A DNA stretch of 64,000 nucleotides from Thiothrix nivea DSM 5205 (lineage in GTDB: Bacteria; Pseudomonadota; Gammaproteobacteria; Thiotrichales; Thiotrichaceae), in NCBI RefSeq assembly GCF_000260135.1, contig NZ_JH651384.1:251693-315692 (forward strand). The letters are read 5' to 3'. Numbering within the stretch: the stretch's first letter is position 1; each line of letters starts with the position of its first letter. Position numbers and translations under genes: made by a program. The notes below the pieces were generated by a model that had not been told where the DNA came from, searched no databases, and worked only from the letters and a program-made list of their open reading frames with translations. This document shows, piece by piece, positions 50,439 to 58,292 of the stretch.

Positions 50439-51755
50439 GTGAGCGAATTAACCAGTTTCACCAGCAGTGGTTACGGCATCATTGCCCTGCTGACTTTTTT
50501 TTCTGCCTACACGCTCGTTATTCTGGAAGAGCGCCTGCACATGCGCAAATCCAAACCTGTCATCCTCGCCGCCGGGATTATCTGGGTGCTGGTGGCGCTG
50601 GCTTACCACGGCATTGGCAAGCCGGAAGAAATGGCGGCCATACTCGATCACAACCTGCTGGAATACGCCCAATTGTTGCTGTTCCTGCTGGCGGCGATGA
50701 CTTACATCAACACGCTGGAAGAGCGCAACATCTTCGCCGCGCTACGTGCCTGGCTGGTGTCGAAGGGGTTTTCGCTGTACCGGATTTTCTGGGTAACGGG
50801 CATCCTGGCGTTCTTTATTTCCGCTGTCGCCGACAACCTGACGACGGCGCTGCTGATGTCGGCGGTGGTAATCGCGGTTGCGCCCGACCGGCCAAAATAC
50901 CTTGCCATGTCGTGCGTCAATCTGGTGGTGGCAGCCAATGCGGGCGGTGCATTCAGCCCGTTTGGCGACATTACTACGCTGATGGTGTGGCAGTCGCATA
51001 CCGTACAGTTCTGGCAGTTCTTTGATCTGTTTATTCCTTCAGTGGTGAACTGGTTCGTGCCTGCGCTGATCATGTCGTTTTTTATTGACAAAGGGCATCC
51101 GGCGGCTTTGACTGAGACGATCAAGGTAAAGCGTGGCGGGCTGGTGATCCTGGGTTTGTTCATGACCACCATCCTGATGGCAGTGACTTTCCATAACTCG
51201 CTGGATTTGCCGCCAGTGCTTGGGATGATGACGGGTCTGGGTTTGTTGAAACTGTTTGGCTGGTATTTGAAGGTTTCCGACAACATTCCGGAAAATGACA
51301 TGGCGGAGGGGGCTGTCGGGCGTTTCGACATCTTTACCCAGTTGCAGCGGGCGGAATGGGATACGCTGATGTTTTTCTACGGGGTGATCCTGTGCGTCGG
51401 CGGGCTGGGGGCACTGGGTTATCTGGCGATGGTTTCCAAGGTGATTTATACCGGGCTGGGGCCTGTGTGGGCGGGGATTCTGGTGGGAATCATTTCCGCC
51501 ATCGTCGACAACATTCCGGTGATGTTTGCGGTGCTGACCATGCACCCTGACATGAACCTGGGCGGCTGGCTGCTGGTGACCATGACGGCGGGCGTGGGCG
51601 GTTCGCTGCTGTCGATCGGCTCGGCTGCCGGGGTGGCGTTGATGGGGCAGGCGCGCGGCATTTATACCTTCAATTCTCATTTGAAATGGTCAGGCGCGAT
51701 CATGCTCGGCTACGCGGCCAGCATTTTGGCGCATTTATGGCTTAATGGTGTGTAA
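50439..51755 (+). CDS. nhaD: NhaD-type Na+/H+ antiporter
   Basis: A 438-residue membrane protein with about 12 helices. ISAVADNLTTALLMSAVVIA and NAGGAFSPFGDITTLMVWQS are NhaD hallmarks. The GTG at 50439 is preceded by AAGGA. It lies 109 bp after rnfH in the same direction without an obvious terminator or sigma-54 site between, so it probably belongs to the rnf transcript. It could build the Na+ gradient used by a Na+-driven Rnf, which is an inference from position. Confidence 0.9.
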   Translation: MSELTSFTSSGYGIIALLTFFSAYTLVILEERLHMRKSKPVILAAGIIWVLVALAYHGIGKPEEMAAILDHNLLEYAQLLLFLLAAMTYINTLEERNIFAALRAWLVSKGFSLYRIFWVTGILAFFISAVADNLTTALLMSAVVIAVAPDRPKYLAMSCVNLVVAANAGGAFSPFGDITTLMVWQSHTVQFWQFFDLFIPSVVNWFVPALIMSFFIDKGHPAALTETIKVKRGGLVILGLFMTTILMAVTFHNSLDLPPVLGMMTGLGLLKLFGWYLKVSDNIPENDMAEGAVGRFDIFTQLQRAEWDTLMFFYGVILCVGGLGALGYLAMVSKVIYTGLGPVWAGILVGIISAIVDNIPVMFAVLTMHPDMNLGGWLLVTMTAGVGGSLLSIGSAAGVALMGQARGIYTFNSHLKWSGAIMLGYAASILAHLWLNGV

Positions 51756-51770
51756 CAGGAGTAATCAACC

Positions 51771-52097
51771 ATGGCAAAACCCGAAAAACATGTATTCGTT
51801 TGTACGCAGCAACGCCCGCCGGGGCATCCGCGCGGTTCTTGTGGGGCGCTGGACAGCTTTTCGCTGTTCGCCGCGCTGACAATGGAACTGGATCAACGCG
51901 GGCTGTTCCAGAAAGTGCAGGTCACTTCCACCGGCTGCATGGGGCCATGCCACAAAGGGCCGACGGTACTGGTGTATCCGGAAGGCGTGATGTATGCGGG
52001 GATGAAACAGTCTGACCTGCCCACTTTCATCGAAGAACATCTGGTGGGCGGCAAGCCGGTCGAAAGCCTGTTGATGCCACAGGAAGATTGGGGTTAG
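51771..52097 (+). CDS. Thioredoxin-fold [2Fe-2S] ferredoxin
   Basis: A 108-residue protein with the four cluster cysteines C11, C24, C56 and C60 (FVCTQQRPPGHPRGSC and STGCMGPC), the spacing of thioredoxin-like 2Fe-2S ferredoxins. Such ferredoxins are found in nif clusters of Azotobacter and relatives. It is 15 bp after nhaD and 2 bp before the next gene. A role as an electron carrier or Fe-S donor for nitrogenase maturation is inferred. Confidence 0.89.
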   Translation: MAKPEKHVFVCTQQRPPGHPRGSCGALDSFSLFAALTMELDQRGLFQKVQVTSTGCMGPCHKGPTVLVYPEGVMYAGMKQSDLPTFIEEHLVGGKPVESLLMPQEDWG

Positions 52098-52099
52098 CT

Positions 52100-52480
52100 A
52101 TGAGTGATAGTCTGGCAGACAAAATCAGCGCCGCCGCGCCGCAAGCCGCAGCCATTTGCACGGAACTGAATCGGCAAATTATCAAACTCGGCTTTCCGGA
52201 AAAATGCGCTGATGTGGCGCTGGGCGACAACCTGCAATACAGCCTGCAACGCGACACGTTCACGGGGCAGGATTCGCTGGTTGGGGTGTGGATGCACCCC
52301 ACTGGCGGCTACAAGCTGGGTTCGTTGCTGTTCCACCCCGATGGCAGTTTCTTTGCCGAATACGACGTGTTGCAGCTACATCCAAGCAAGAGTAAATGGT
52401 TTGTGGAAGCGGTGATGGTGTGGGGCAAGGGCGACGAGATCAAGGGCGATCCGCGCTTGTTGCCTGCGTTAGGGGAGTGA
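52100..52480 (+). CDS. Unrecognised protein of the nif accessory operon
   Basis: A 126-residue soluble protein from the ATG at 52100, between the ferredoxin and the EgtD-like gene. The C-terminal half (SLVGVWMHPTGGYKLGSLLF, FHPDGSFFAEYDVLQLHPSK) is aromatic-rich and strongly patterned like a beta-rich domain; two cysteines lie in the N-terminal half (AAICTELN, FPEKCADV). I do not recognise a named family. Its 2-bp spacing from the ferredoxin suggests a shared function. Confidence 0.7.
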   Translation: MSDSLADKISAAAPQAAAICTELNRQIIKLGFPEKCADVALGDNLQYSLQRDTFTGQDSLVGVWMHPTGGYKLGSLLFHPDGSFFAEYDVLQLHPSKSKWFVEAVMVWGKGDEIKGDPRLLPALGE

Positions 52481-52542
52481 CCTGAAACCTCACGGTATTT
52501 CCATTGTCCAACCCTCAGCAATATAAAAACAGGGGGCTTGCC

Positions 52543-53571
52543 GTGACTTTTCCACACCACTTTGTCAGCCTGGATGTCAGGATTCACGCTGACCACTTCA
52601 CCCGGGCCATTTGCCAGGGTTTGCTGGCGGAAGAAAAATCTTTGCCGATCAAATACCTGTACGAGGCTAGTGGCGATGCCCGCTTGTTTGAGCGCCTGAC
52701 CCAAAGCCAGCGGTGCTACATGGCCCAAGCCGAAGATACGTTGCTGACCCGGTTTGCGCCACGTATCGTCCAGCAACTGAAAGACAATACCGCGCTGGTC
52801 AAATTGGGCAGCCGCAGTAACAAGCAGACGCGCCGCGCCATTGAAGCCCTGTTGCACCAGCAGGGTAATACGCAATTTGCACCCATCGACATTGCGGGTG
52901 ATTTCCTTTCCCACAGCATCCAGCGTCTTCAACGGGATTACCCCGACCTCAGCCTGCTGGGGGTAATTGCTGACACCGCTGGTCTGAACGTGCTCGACCA
53001 GGCTCTTGCGCAGCCTCGCCTGTTGTTGTGGCTGGGGTCAGACATCAGCCATGTGGGATACGCCGAGGCCGCGCGCCTGTTGCGCGAAAACATGGTGGCG
53101 GAGCTGAAACCGGGCGATCGCCTGCTGTTGGGGATTGACCTGAAAAAGCCGCTGGAAATGCTCCATGCCAACTACGGCTGCACCGACCAGGACAGCGCCG
53201 TGCGCAAGGTGTCGCTGGCCTTTGCCCACCATGCCCTGCGCCGCATCAATAGCGAACTGGATGCCGATTTTGCACCGGAAAATTTCGGTTATTACTGCCA
53301 TTACAACCCGGTACGCGGCTGTATGCAGATTTACCTGCGCAGTGTTTGCCCTCAACAGGTGTACATCGCCAGCCTGGGGCTGAGGGTCGGGTTTGCCACT
53401 GATGAATACATCCTCATCCACGAAAGCTACAAATACAGCCAGAAGGATATCCGCACACTGGTGGATGCAACCGGCTTGAAGCTGGAACAGCAGTGGGTGG
53501 ATGAGGATGCGCTTTACAGCCTCAACCTGCTGGTGGTTGAAGGCAGCGAAAGCAGCAATCAGGCTTCCTGA
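52543..53571 (+). CDS. EgtD-like SAM-dependent methyltransferase
   Basis: A 342-residue protein from the GTG at 52543, which has AGGGGG 7 bases upstream; a TTG at 52504 is an alternative. It follows the histidine N-alpha-methyltransferase (EgtD) plan: KYLYEASGDARLFERLTQSQ at the N-terminus, a SAM loop, ADTAGLNVLDQAL, LLGIDLKKPLEML and the C-terminal YSQKDIRTLVDATGLKLEQQ. Motif I is altered: KLGSRSNKQTR instead of the usual ELGSGSSxKTR. No egtB is adjacent, so ergothioneine synthesis is doubtful. Its place in the nif island is unusual. Confidence 0.77.
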   Translation: MTFPHHFVSLDVRIHADHFTRAICQGLLAEEKSLPIKYLYEASGDARLFERLTQSQRCYMAQAEDTLLTRFAPRIVQQLKDNTALVKLGSRSNKQTRRAIEALLHQQGNTQFAPIDIAGDFLSHSIQRLQRDYPDLSLLGVIADTAGLNVLDQALAQPRLLLWLGSDISHVGYAEAARLLRENMVAELKPGDRLLLGIDLKKPLEMLHANYGCTDQDSAVRKVSLAFAHHALRRINSELDADFAPENFGYYCHYNPVRGCMQIYLRSVCPQQVYIASLGLRVGFATDEYILIHESYKYSQKDIRTLVDATGLKLEQQWVDEDALYSLNLLVVEGSESSNQAS

Positions 53572-54860
53572 GCACGGGTTGCTTCGGGGGCGGGAAGGGT
53601 GGCGGGTTCACGGTATTCCAGCGCGATGTCAGCCGCACCGTTGACGACTTCCGCCGTCACCACGCAACGCGACACATTTTCCTCGGAGGGCAAGGTAAAC
53701 ATCAGCTTTCGCAGTAGATTTTCCAGCACGCCACGCAGGCCGCGCGCGCCAGTGCCGTGTGCAATCGCTTTCTGCGCAATCGCCCGCAGCGCGTCGTCGG
53801 TAAAATCCAGTTCCACCCCATCCAGTGTGAACAGTTGCTGATACTGTTTGGTCAGCGCGTTTTGTGGCTCGGTGAGGATGCGCACCAGCGCTTCTTCGTC
53901 CAGATCGTGCAGGGCGGTGATGACCGGGAAACGGCCAATAAATTCGGGGATCAGGCCGAAATGGCGCAGGTCTTCCGCTTGTACTTCGCTGAACAGACGC
54001 ATTTTGTCGGCCAGCTTGTCGGCTTCGGTAGGGTTGGCGTGGGCGGCGTGGAAACCGATGCCTTTCGCGCCCGGTTTCATGCGTTTTTCCAATAGTTTCT
54101 CCAGCCCGGCGAAGGCTCCACCGACGATGAACAGGATGTTGCGCGTGTCGAGAATGATCGGGGCTTGATCCTTGCGGCCTTTGGCAGGGACTTTGACTTG
54201 CGTGCCTTCCACCAGTTTGAGCAGTGCCTGTTGCACGCCTTCACCGCCGACGTCGCGGGTGCCGTGTGAGTTTTCACCGCTGCGCGCCAGTTTGTCGATT
54301 TCGTCGATGTATACCACACCCCATTCAGCTAGCTCCTTGTTGCCGTCAGCGCTGTCGAGCAGGCGGGCGATGATGCTTTCCACATCTTCACCGACGTAAC
54401 CGGCCTGGGTCAGGGTGGTGGCGTCGGCGATGACGAAGGGTACGCCGATGATACGGGCAAGGCTGCTGGCCAGCAGGGTTTTGCCAGTGCCGGAGGGGCC
54501 GAGCAGCAGAATGTTGGATTTATCGAGTTCCACCACCGATTTGTTGGGGTGGGTGCAGATGCGTGGCTGGTCGGTTTCCAGACGCAGACGCTTGAAATGG
54601 TTGTAGACCGCCACCGAGAGGGTTTCCTTGGCGATGTCCTGGCCGATCACGTAGCGGTCGAGGATGGCCTTGATCTCCAGTGGCTTGGGTGAATCCTTGA
54701 GCGGCTCACTCATGCTGCGCTTGCGGCTCCAAGTGCTGATGACCTGATGGGCGAGGCGCACGCAGGCTTCGCAGATGTGCCCGTTCATGCCTGCGATCAG
54801 GGGGATTTGCGGGGTTTGCACTTGGCCGCAGAAGGAACAGGCCGGGGTTTTGTCGCTCAT
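53559..54860 (-). CDS. clpX: ClpX-type AAA+ unfoldase of the nif cluster (ClpX2)
   Basis: A 433-residue ClpX paralogue. It has the N-terminal zinc-binding domain (C8, C11, C30, C33), Walker A GPSGTGKT, the pore loop [10 protein letters not shown], Walker B YIDEIDK, the IGF loop (KGIGFHAA) that docks on ClpP, and the C-terminal [15 protein letters not shown]. It lies 1 bp after nifM in the nifW-nifZ-nifM-clpX order known from Azotobacter vinelandii, where ClpX2 affects turnover of NifB and NifEN. The retained IGF loop implies it can work with ClpP. The 3' end overlaps the convergent egtD-like gene by 13 bp. Confidence 0.9.
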   Translation of the reverse strand: MSDKTPACSFCGQVQTPQIPLIAGMNGHICEACVRLAHQVISTWSRKRSMSEPLKDSPKPLEIKAILDRYVIGQDIAKETLSVAVYNHFKRLRLETDQPRICTHPNKSVVELDKSNILLLGPSGTGKTLLASSLARIIGVPFVIADATTLTQAGYVGEDVESIIARLLDSADGNKELAEWGVVYIDEIDKLARSGENSHGTRDVGGEGVQQALLKLVEGTQVKVPAKGRKDQAPIILDTRNILFIVGGAFAGLEKLLEKRMKPGAKGIGFHAAHANPTEADKLADKMRLFSEVQAEDLRHFGLIPEFIGRFPVITALHDLDEEALVRILTEPQNALTKQYQQLFTLDGVELDFTDDALRAIAQKAIAHGTGARGLRGVLENLLRKLMFTLPSEENVSRCVVTAEVVNGAADIALEYREPATLPAPEATRAQEA

Positions 54861-54861
54861 G

Positions 54862-55740
54862 TCATAGCTCCGTGGATACGCTGGCTTCGAGTTGCTTCAG
54901 CCACGCTTTCTGGCAATTGCGCTGGGCGCGCTCCTGAAGCAAGGTACGGATTTGCGGGCGCGCCTGACTCAGGGAAATGGTGCGCGCGGGGAATATCTGT
55001 TCACACAGCAGCACATGGAAACCGATTTCGGATTCGACCGGCTCGCTGATTTGCCCGTTGAACAGGCTGAATAGTCTGTCGTCCAGTTGCGGGTACAGCT
55101 GGCCGCGCGGCACGGTACCGAGCTTGCCGCCTTCCATCGCGGTGGGGCATTCGGAATACTGCTTTGCCAGCTTGCCGAACTGTTTGGGGTTGCTACTTGC
55201 TTGCGCAGCCACTTGCCTGATGCGTTGCAGGGCGTTGTCGCGGCTGTTTTCCGGGTATTCGTCGTTGATGGTGATAAGGATGTGGCGCGCAGTGCGGGTT
55301 TCAGCCTGTTTGAAGCGTTCCTTGTTCATCTCGTAATAGAGCTGCACGTCGAGGTCGTTGATGTCGATGCTGCGCGCGGCGATTTTACCCAGCACGCTGC
55401 TGAAACGCAGCTCGCGTTGCAGCGCCTGACGCAGGGTGTCGGGGGTGAGGCCGTTCTGGCTCAGGTCACTGGTGAAATCGTGGTCGTCGGGGTAACGGTT
55501 GGCTATTTCCTGCACGGCGGCGTCGACCTGTTCGGGTGGCACTATCACTTGGGAGGCTTCAGGGCTTTGCAGCGCCAGTGTTTCCAACTGGAAACTGCGG
55601 TCGGCGCGGAGGCAGACCCGGTCGAATTCATTTTCATCCAGTTGCGGCAGGTTTTTCTGAAAAGTTTCCAGCGCGTTGCGCAACAGGTGGTAGCGGTAGG
55701 CAGGTGGTTTGCCGAGGATGGCGAAGTTTAGTTCAGGCAT
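54862..55740 (-). CDS. nifM: NifM peptidyl-prolyl isomerase
   Basis: Parvulin-type prolyl isomerase required to mature nitrogenase Fe protein (NifH) in Klebsiella and Azotobacter. From the ATG at 55740 (GAGGAAG upstream) it has 292 residues: a helical N-terminal half and a parvulin domain (TARHILITIND ... GGKLGTVPRGQL ... SEPVESEIGFHVLLCE). The start overlaps nifZ by 8 bp. Confidence 0.9.
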   Translation of the reverse strand: MPELNFAILGKPPAYRYHLLRNALETFQKNLPQLDENEFDRVCLRADRSFQLETLALQSPEASQVIVPPEQVDAAVQEIANRYPDDHDFTSDLSQNGLTPDTLRQALQRELRFSSVLGKIAARSIDINDLDVQLYYEMNKERFKQAETRTARHILITINDEYPENSRDNALQRIRQVAAQASSNPKQFGKLAKQYSECPTAMEGGKLGTVPRGQLYPQLDDRLFSLFNGQISEPVESEIGFHVLLCEQIFPARTISLSQARPQIRTLLQERAQRNCQKAWLKQLEASVSTEL

Positions 55741-56221
55741 CGGTGTCTTCCTCATCCGGGAGGTCGGTCAGGTCGGGCGCATCCGCCGGGGCAGGGTCGA
55801 GCAGCTTTTCGGGGATTTGTAGGGTACGTCCCGGAAAGCGAACATGATATGCCACACCACCGGGCAAGTCGCGCAGCACTTTCAATACCTGCCCGACATC
55901 GCCGGGGTTGGCAATCAGTTCACCATTGATTTCCAGTTTCACTGTCGGCGTGACTTTTTCGCGGAACTCAAACTGGCTGGGATTCCACGGGTCATCGGCG
56001 CTGATCAGCTCTTCCTCGCGGCAACCGATCATTTTCTGCTGGTCGAAGAAGTGCACCGAGTAAATGAGTTGGTCTTGCAGGAAAGTGCCGACATCGCGCA
56101 CGTACCCCACGCTGCCCCGGCGCACTAGCAGGTTGCCTATGTTTGCGCCGGGGAAAGTACCGTCATCGCGCACGTTGCGGATGACCCGCACCTGATCGCC
56201 GAAATCGAAACGCGGGCGCAT
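55733..56221 (-). CDS. nifZ: NifZ
   Basis: Nitrogenase MoFe-protein maturation factor, 162 residues. The first ~70 residues carry the NifZ signature: FGDQVRVIRNVRDDGTFPG, RGSVGYVRDVGTFLQDQLIY, and FFDQQKMIGCREEEL. A second copy-like barrel region (LEINGELIANPGDVGQVLKV) follows. It lies 3 bp after nifW. Confidence 0.92.
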   Translation of the reverse strand: MRPRFDFGDQVRVIRNVRDDGTFPGANIGNLLVRRGSVGYVRDVGTFLQDQLIYSVHFFDQQKMIGCREEELISADDPWNPSQFEFREKVTPTVKLEINGELIANPGDVGQVLKVLRDLPGGVAYHVRFPGRTLQIPEKLLDPAPADAPDLTDLPDEEDTDA

Positions 56222-56224
56222 GGC

Positions 56225-56548
56225 TTACGCCTTCCCGAACAGGGCTTCCAGCGGCACGAAGGTTTCCTGCGGCCCCAGCATCTTGTAAATCTTCAGCGCC
56301 TTTTCGGTCTTGGCGTCGGAGTCCACGAAATCACCGTAAGCCTGGGTCAGCAGGCGGGTGTATTGTTCGCGCAGGCCATCGTCATCCGCCGGTTTGGCCT
56401 CTTTCGACAGGTAATCATGGAAGCGTTGCAGGATATGCAGGCGGTAAACATGTACCACAGTCTGGTCGAACGGGATGTCAAAATAGGTGAGGAAGTCTTC
56501 GGCGCTGACCAGTTCGTCCAGGTCGAGTTCGAGGTCGGTATCTGTCAT
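56225..56548 (-). CDS. nifW: NifW nitrogenase-stabilising protein
   Basis: A 107-residue protein that protects or helps mature the MoFe protein. The family pattern LVSAEDFLTYFDIPFDQTVV, then VYRLHILQRFHDYL and GPQETFVPLEALF, is clear. I take the ATG at 56548 (AGGAGA at 7 bases); an in-frame ATG at 56587 would lie within the sigma-54 promoter, upstream of the predicted transcript start. First gene of nifW-nifZ-nifM-clpX. Confidence 0.93.
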   Translation of the reverse strand: MTDTDLELDLDELVSAEDFLTYFDIPFDQTVVHVYRLHILQRFHDYLSKEAKPADDDGLREQYTRLLTQAYGDFVDSDAKTEKALKIYKMLGPQETFVPLEALFGKA

Positions 56549-56583
56549 GGCAGGGTCTCCTGTTGCTGGATAGGGAATATCTA

Positions 56584-56598
56584 GCAAGGGTCGTGCCA
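56584..56598 (-). promoter_or_regulatory. Sigma-54 promoter for nifW
   Basis: On the minus strand it reads TGGCACGACCCTTGC: perfect -24 (TGGCAC) and -12 (TTGC) boxes with 5 bases between. The transcript would start near 56572, about 24 bases before the nifW ATG. Confidence 0.9.
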
Positions 56599-56650
56599 GA
56601 AGATGAAAATATTTTTATTTCAATATGTTGATGTTTTTCTAAACGCTCCC

Positions 56651-56666
56651 TGTGAGGTTTGCGACA
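56651..56666 (-). promoter_or_regulatory. NifA-type upstream activator sequence 1 (nifW)
   Basis: An exact TGT-N10-ACA (TGTGAGGTTTGCGACA), centred about 86 bases upstream of the predicted nifW transcript start. Confidence 0.75.
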
Positions 56667-56685
56667 GAAGGGTATTTGGCCGGAT

Positions 56686-56701
56686 TGTTAGAAACAAAAC
56701 A
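56686..56701 (-). promoter_or_regulatory. NifA-type upstream activator sequence 2 (nifW)
   Basis: A second exact TGT-N10-ACA (TGTTAGAAACAAAACA), centred about 121 bases upstream of the predicted start and about three helical turns from the first site. Confidence 0.75.
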
Positions 56702-56813
56702 TTGTGATCTGCACCCGTGGTCGCAGCCTGTGCGATATTTACGCCATTTTGTTATTTGCCACATCCAGATGGCATAATCCAGCGTATAAACAGAAAGAAA
56801 CAAGGATTGCGGA

Positions 56814-57356
56814 GTGGATGAACTGAATGAGTGGCTGGTGCGCAGCGGTCGCGGCGACGCGCACGCTTTCCAGCAGTTGTATGAAGCCGCGTCGCCACGG
56901 CTGTATTCGCTGTGCCTGCGCATGATGCGTGATGAGGGCAGGGCGGAGGATGTTTTGCAGGAAGGTTTCATCAAGATCTGGAACAACGCGGCCCGTTTCG
57001 CCATGGAACGCGCGTCAGCCATGACTTGGATGACAACCATCATCCGCAACCATGCGCTCGACAAGCTGCGTTCCCTCAGCCATCAGCCTGACATTGCGGT
57101 AGATGTGGAATACGAAACACTTGAGTTTGCCTCGCTGGAGCTGGAACCAGACGCCTTCGCTGCCCTGCACGAAGACACCCAGCTGCTAATCGATTGCCTG
57201 CGTGGCCTCAAGGAAGAGCAGCGGGAATGCGTGATGCAAGCGTTTTATTACGGTTACACGCATGATGAGCTGGCCATGCGCCTGTTGAAACCTTTGGGAA
57301 CCATCAAGGCATGGATACGCCGTGGTCTGGAACAATTGAGGTTATGCCTGTCATGA
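56814..57356 (+). CDS. ECF-family RNA polymerase sigma factor
   Basis: A 180-residue extracytoplasmic-function sigma factor from the GTG at 56814 (AAGGA upstream). Region 2 is visible as RMMRDEGRAEDVLQEGFIKI and WMTTIIRNHALDKLRS, and region 4 as the C-terminal HDELAMRLLKPLGTIKAWIR helix-turn-helix. The next gene overlaps by 4 bp and encodes its probable anti-sigma factor. The pair is divergent from the nifW promoter but has no evident NifA site of its own. The inducing signal is unknown. Confidence 0.9.
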   Translation: MDELNEWLVRSGRGDAHAFQQLYEAASPRLYSLCLRMMRDEGRAEDVLQEGFIKIWNNAARFAMERASAMTWMTTIIRNHALDKLRSLSHQPDIAVDVEYETLEFASLELEPDAFAALHEDTQLLIDCLRGLKEEQRECVMQAFYYGYTHDELAMRLLKPLGTIKAWIRRGLEQLRLCLS

Positions 57357-58081
57357 AGCGTTATCAAAACCCGGAAGTGTTTGAGCGACTGGCAATGTCC
57401 TATGCCCTTGGGACATTGCAAGGGTCGGCGCGCCAGCGTTTTGAAAGCCTGCTGGAAAAACACTTTTACCTGCGTGCCGTGACCGCCGCTTACCAGAAAC
57501 AGTTCGCCGGTCTGGTGGAAATGATTCCCCCGGTACAACCGCCTGCCCGTATCTGGAAAAACCTCGAACAGCAACTCGACCTGCAGGCCAAACGCAAAGC
57601 CACAACCAATAAACCGCAAAAGCAGCCTTTCTGGAGGTTGTGGCAGTGGCCTGCGACCGCCTTTGCGACGCTTTTGCTGGGCTTTTTTCTTGCCCCTGTG
57701 CTCAACCCGCCCAAGATGAAGCCGGAAAATTATGTGGCAGTACTGGAGTCCAGCCATAATGTGCCAATGGCCTACGTCAAGGTCGCCCATTCCGACATGC
57801 AGCTTTCCGTCAAGGTCATGAGTGAAATGCCAGTACCGGAAGGGATGGAACTGGTATTGTGGTGTGTACCCAAACAAAAAGGGATGTTACCCATGCGCAT
57901 GGGCACGGTAGCCAGCAACGACGGCATGGATATGCCCATCGACAAAACCACCTGGAAGGATATGGGTCACATCGAACAACTTGCCATCAGCGAAGAGCCA
58001 ATGGGGCACGCGGACGCCAAGGAGCCGATGGGTGATGTCATGTACACCGGCAAACTCCAGGTTCTGGCCTTGAATAACTGA
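57353..58081 (+). CDS. Anti-sigma factor, RskA type
   Basis: A 242-residue membrane protein from the ATG at 57353 (ATGA overlap with the sigma gene; a start at 57344 is possible). The cytoplasmic part begins with LAMSYALGTLQGSARQRFES, an anti-sigma helix; one membrane helix is at about residues 99-117; the periplasmic part contains MPVPEGMELVLWCVPKQKG, the RskA C-terminal pattern. It should hold the ECF factor inactive until a periplasmic signal leads to its release or proteolysis. Confidence 0.87.
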   Translation: MKRYQNPEVFERLAMSYALGTLQGSARQRFESLLEKHFYLRAVTAAYQKQFAGLVEMIPPVQPPARIWKNLEQQLDLQAKRKATTNKPQKQPFWRLWQWPATAFATLLLGFFLAPVLNPPKMKPENYVAVLESSHNVPMAYVKVAHSDMQLSVKVMSEMPVPEGMELVLWCVPKQKGMLPMRMGTVASNDGMDMPIDKTTWKDMGHIEQLAISEEPMGHADAKEPMGDVMYTGKLQVLALNN

Positions 58082-58095
58082 CAGTAAACCCGTAG

Positions 58096-58222
58096 TGTCG
58101 ACAATTGCTGTTTGGTAGATCAGGTTTCTGTCAAATAGCACGATCAAAATCATAAAAATGTCGACAATTTATGAGATAATTCGTTGACCCTATACGGAAA
58201 AAAACCTATAATGTCGACAATT
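58096..58222 (+). promoter_or_regulatory. Triple TGTCGACAATT operator upstream of sucB
   Basis: Three nearly identical sites, TGTCGACAATT at 58096, 58159 and 58212, all in the same orientation in the 211-bp gap before sucB. They match the sites in front of the GntR gene at 7971-8152. Spacing is 63 and 53 bp. They are likely binding sites of the FadR-type regulator at 8165, linking sdh and suc control. Confidence 0.75.
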
Positions 58223-58292
58223 CCGCAGACCACCAAAACAAAAGCATGTTGCGGATGCTTCCAGACAAAATACCAATGAGGATGTGTATACG

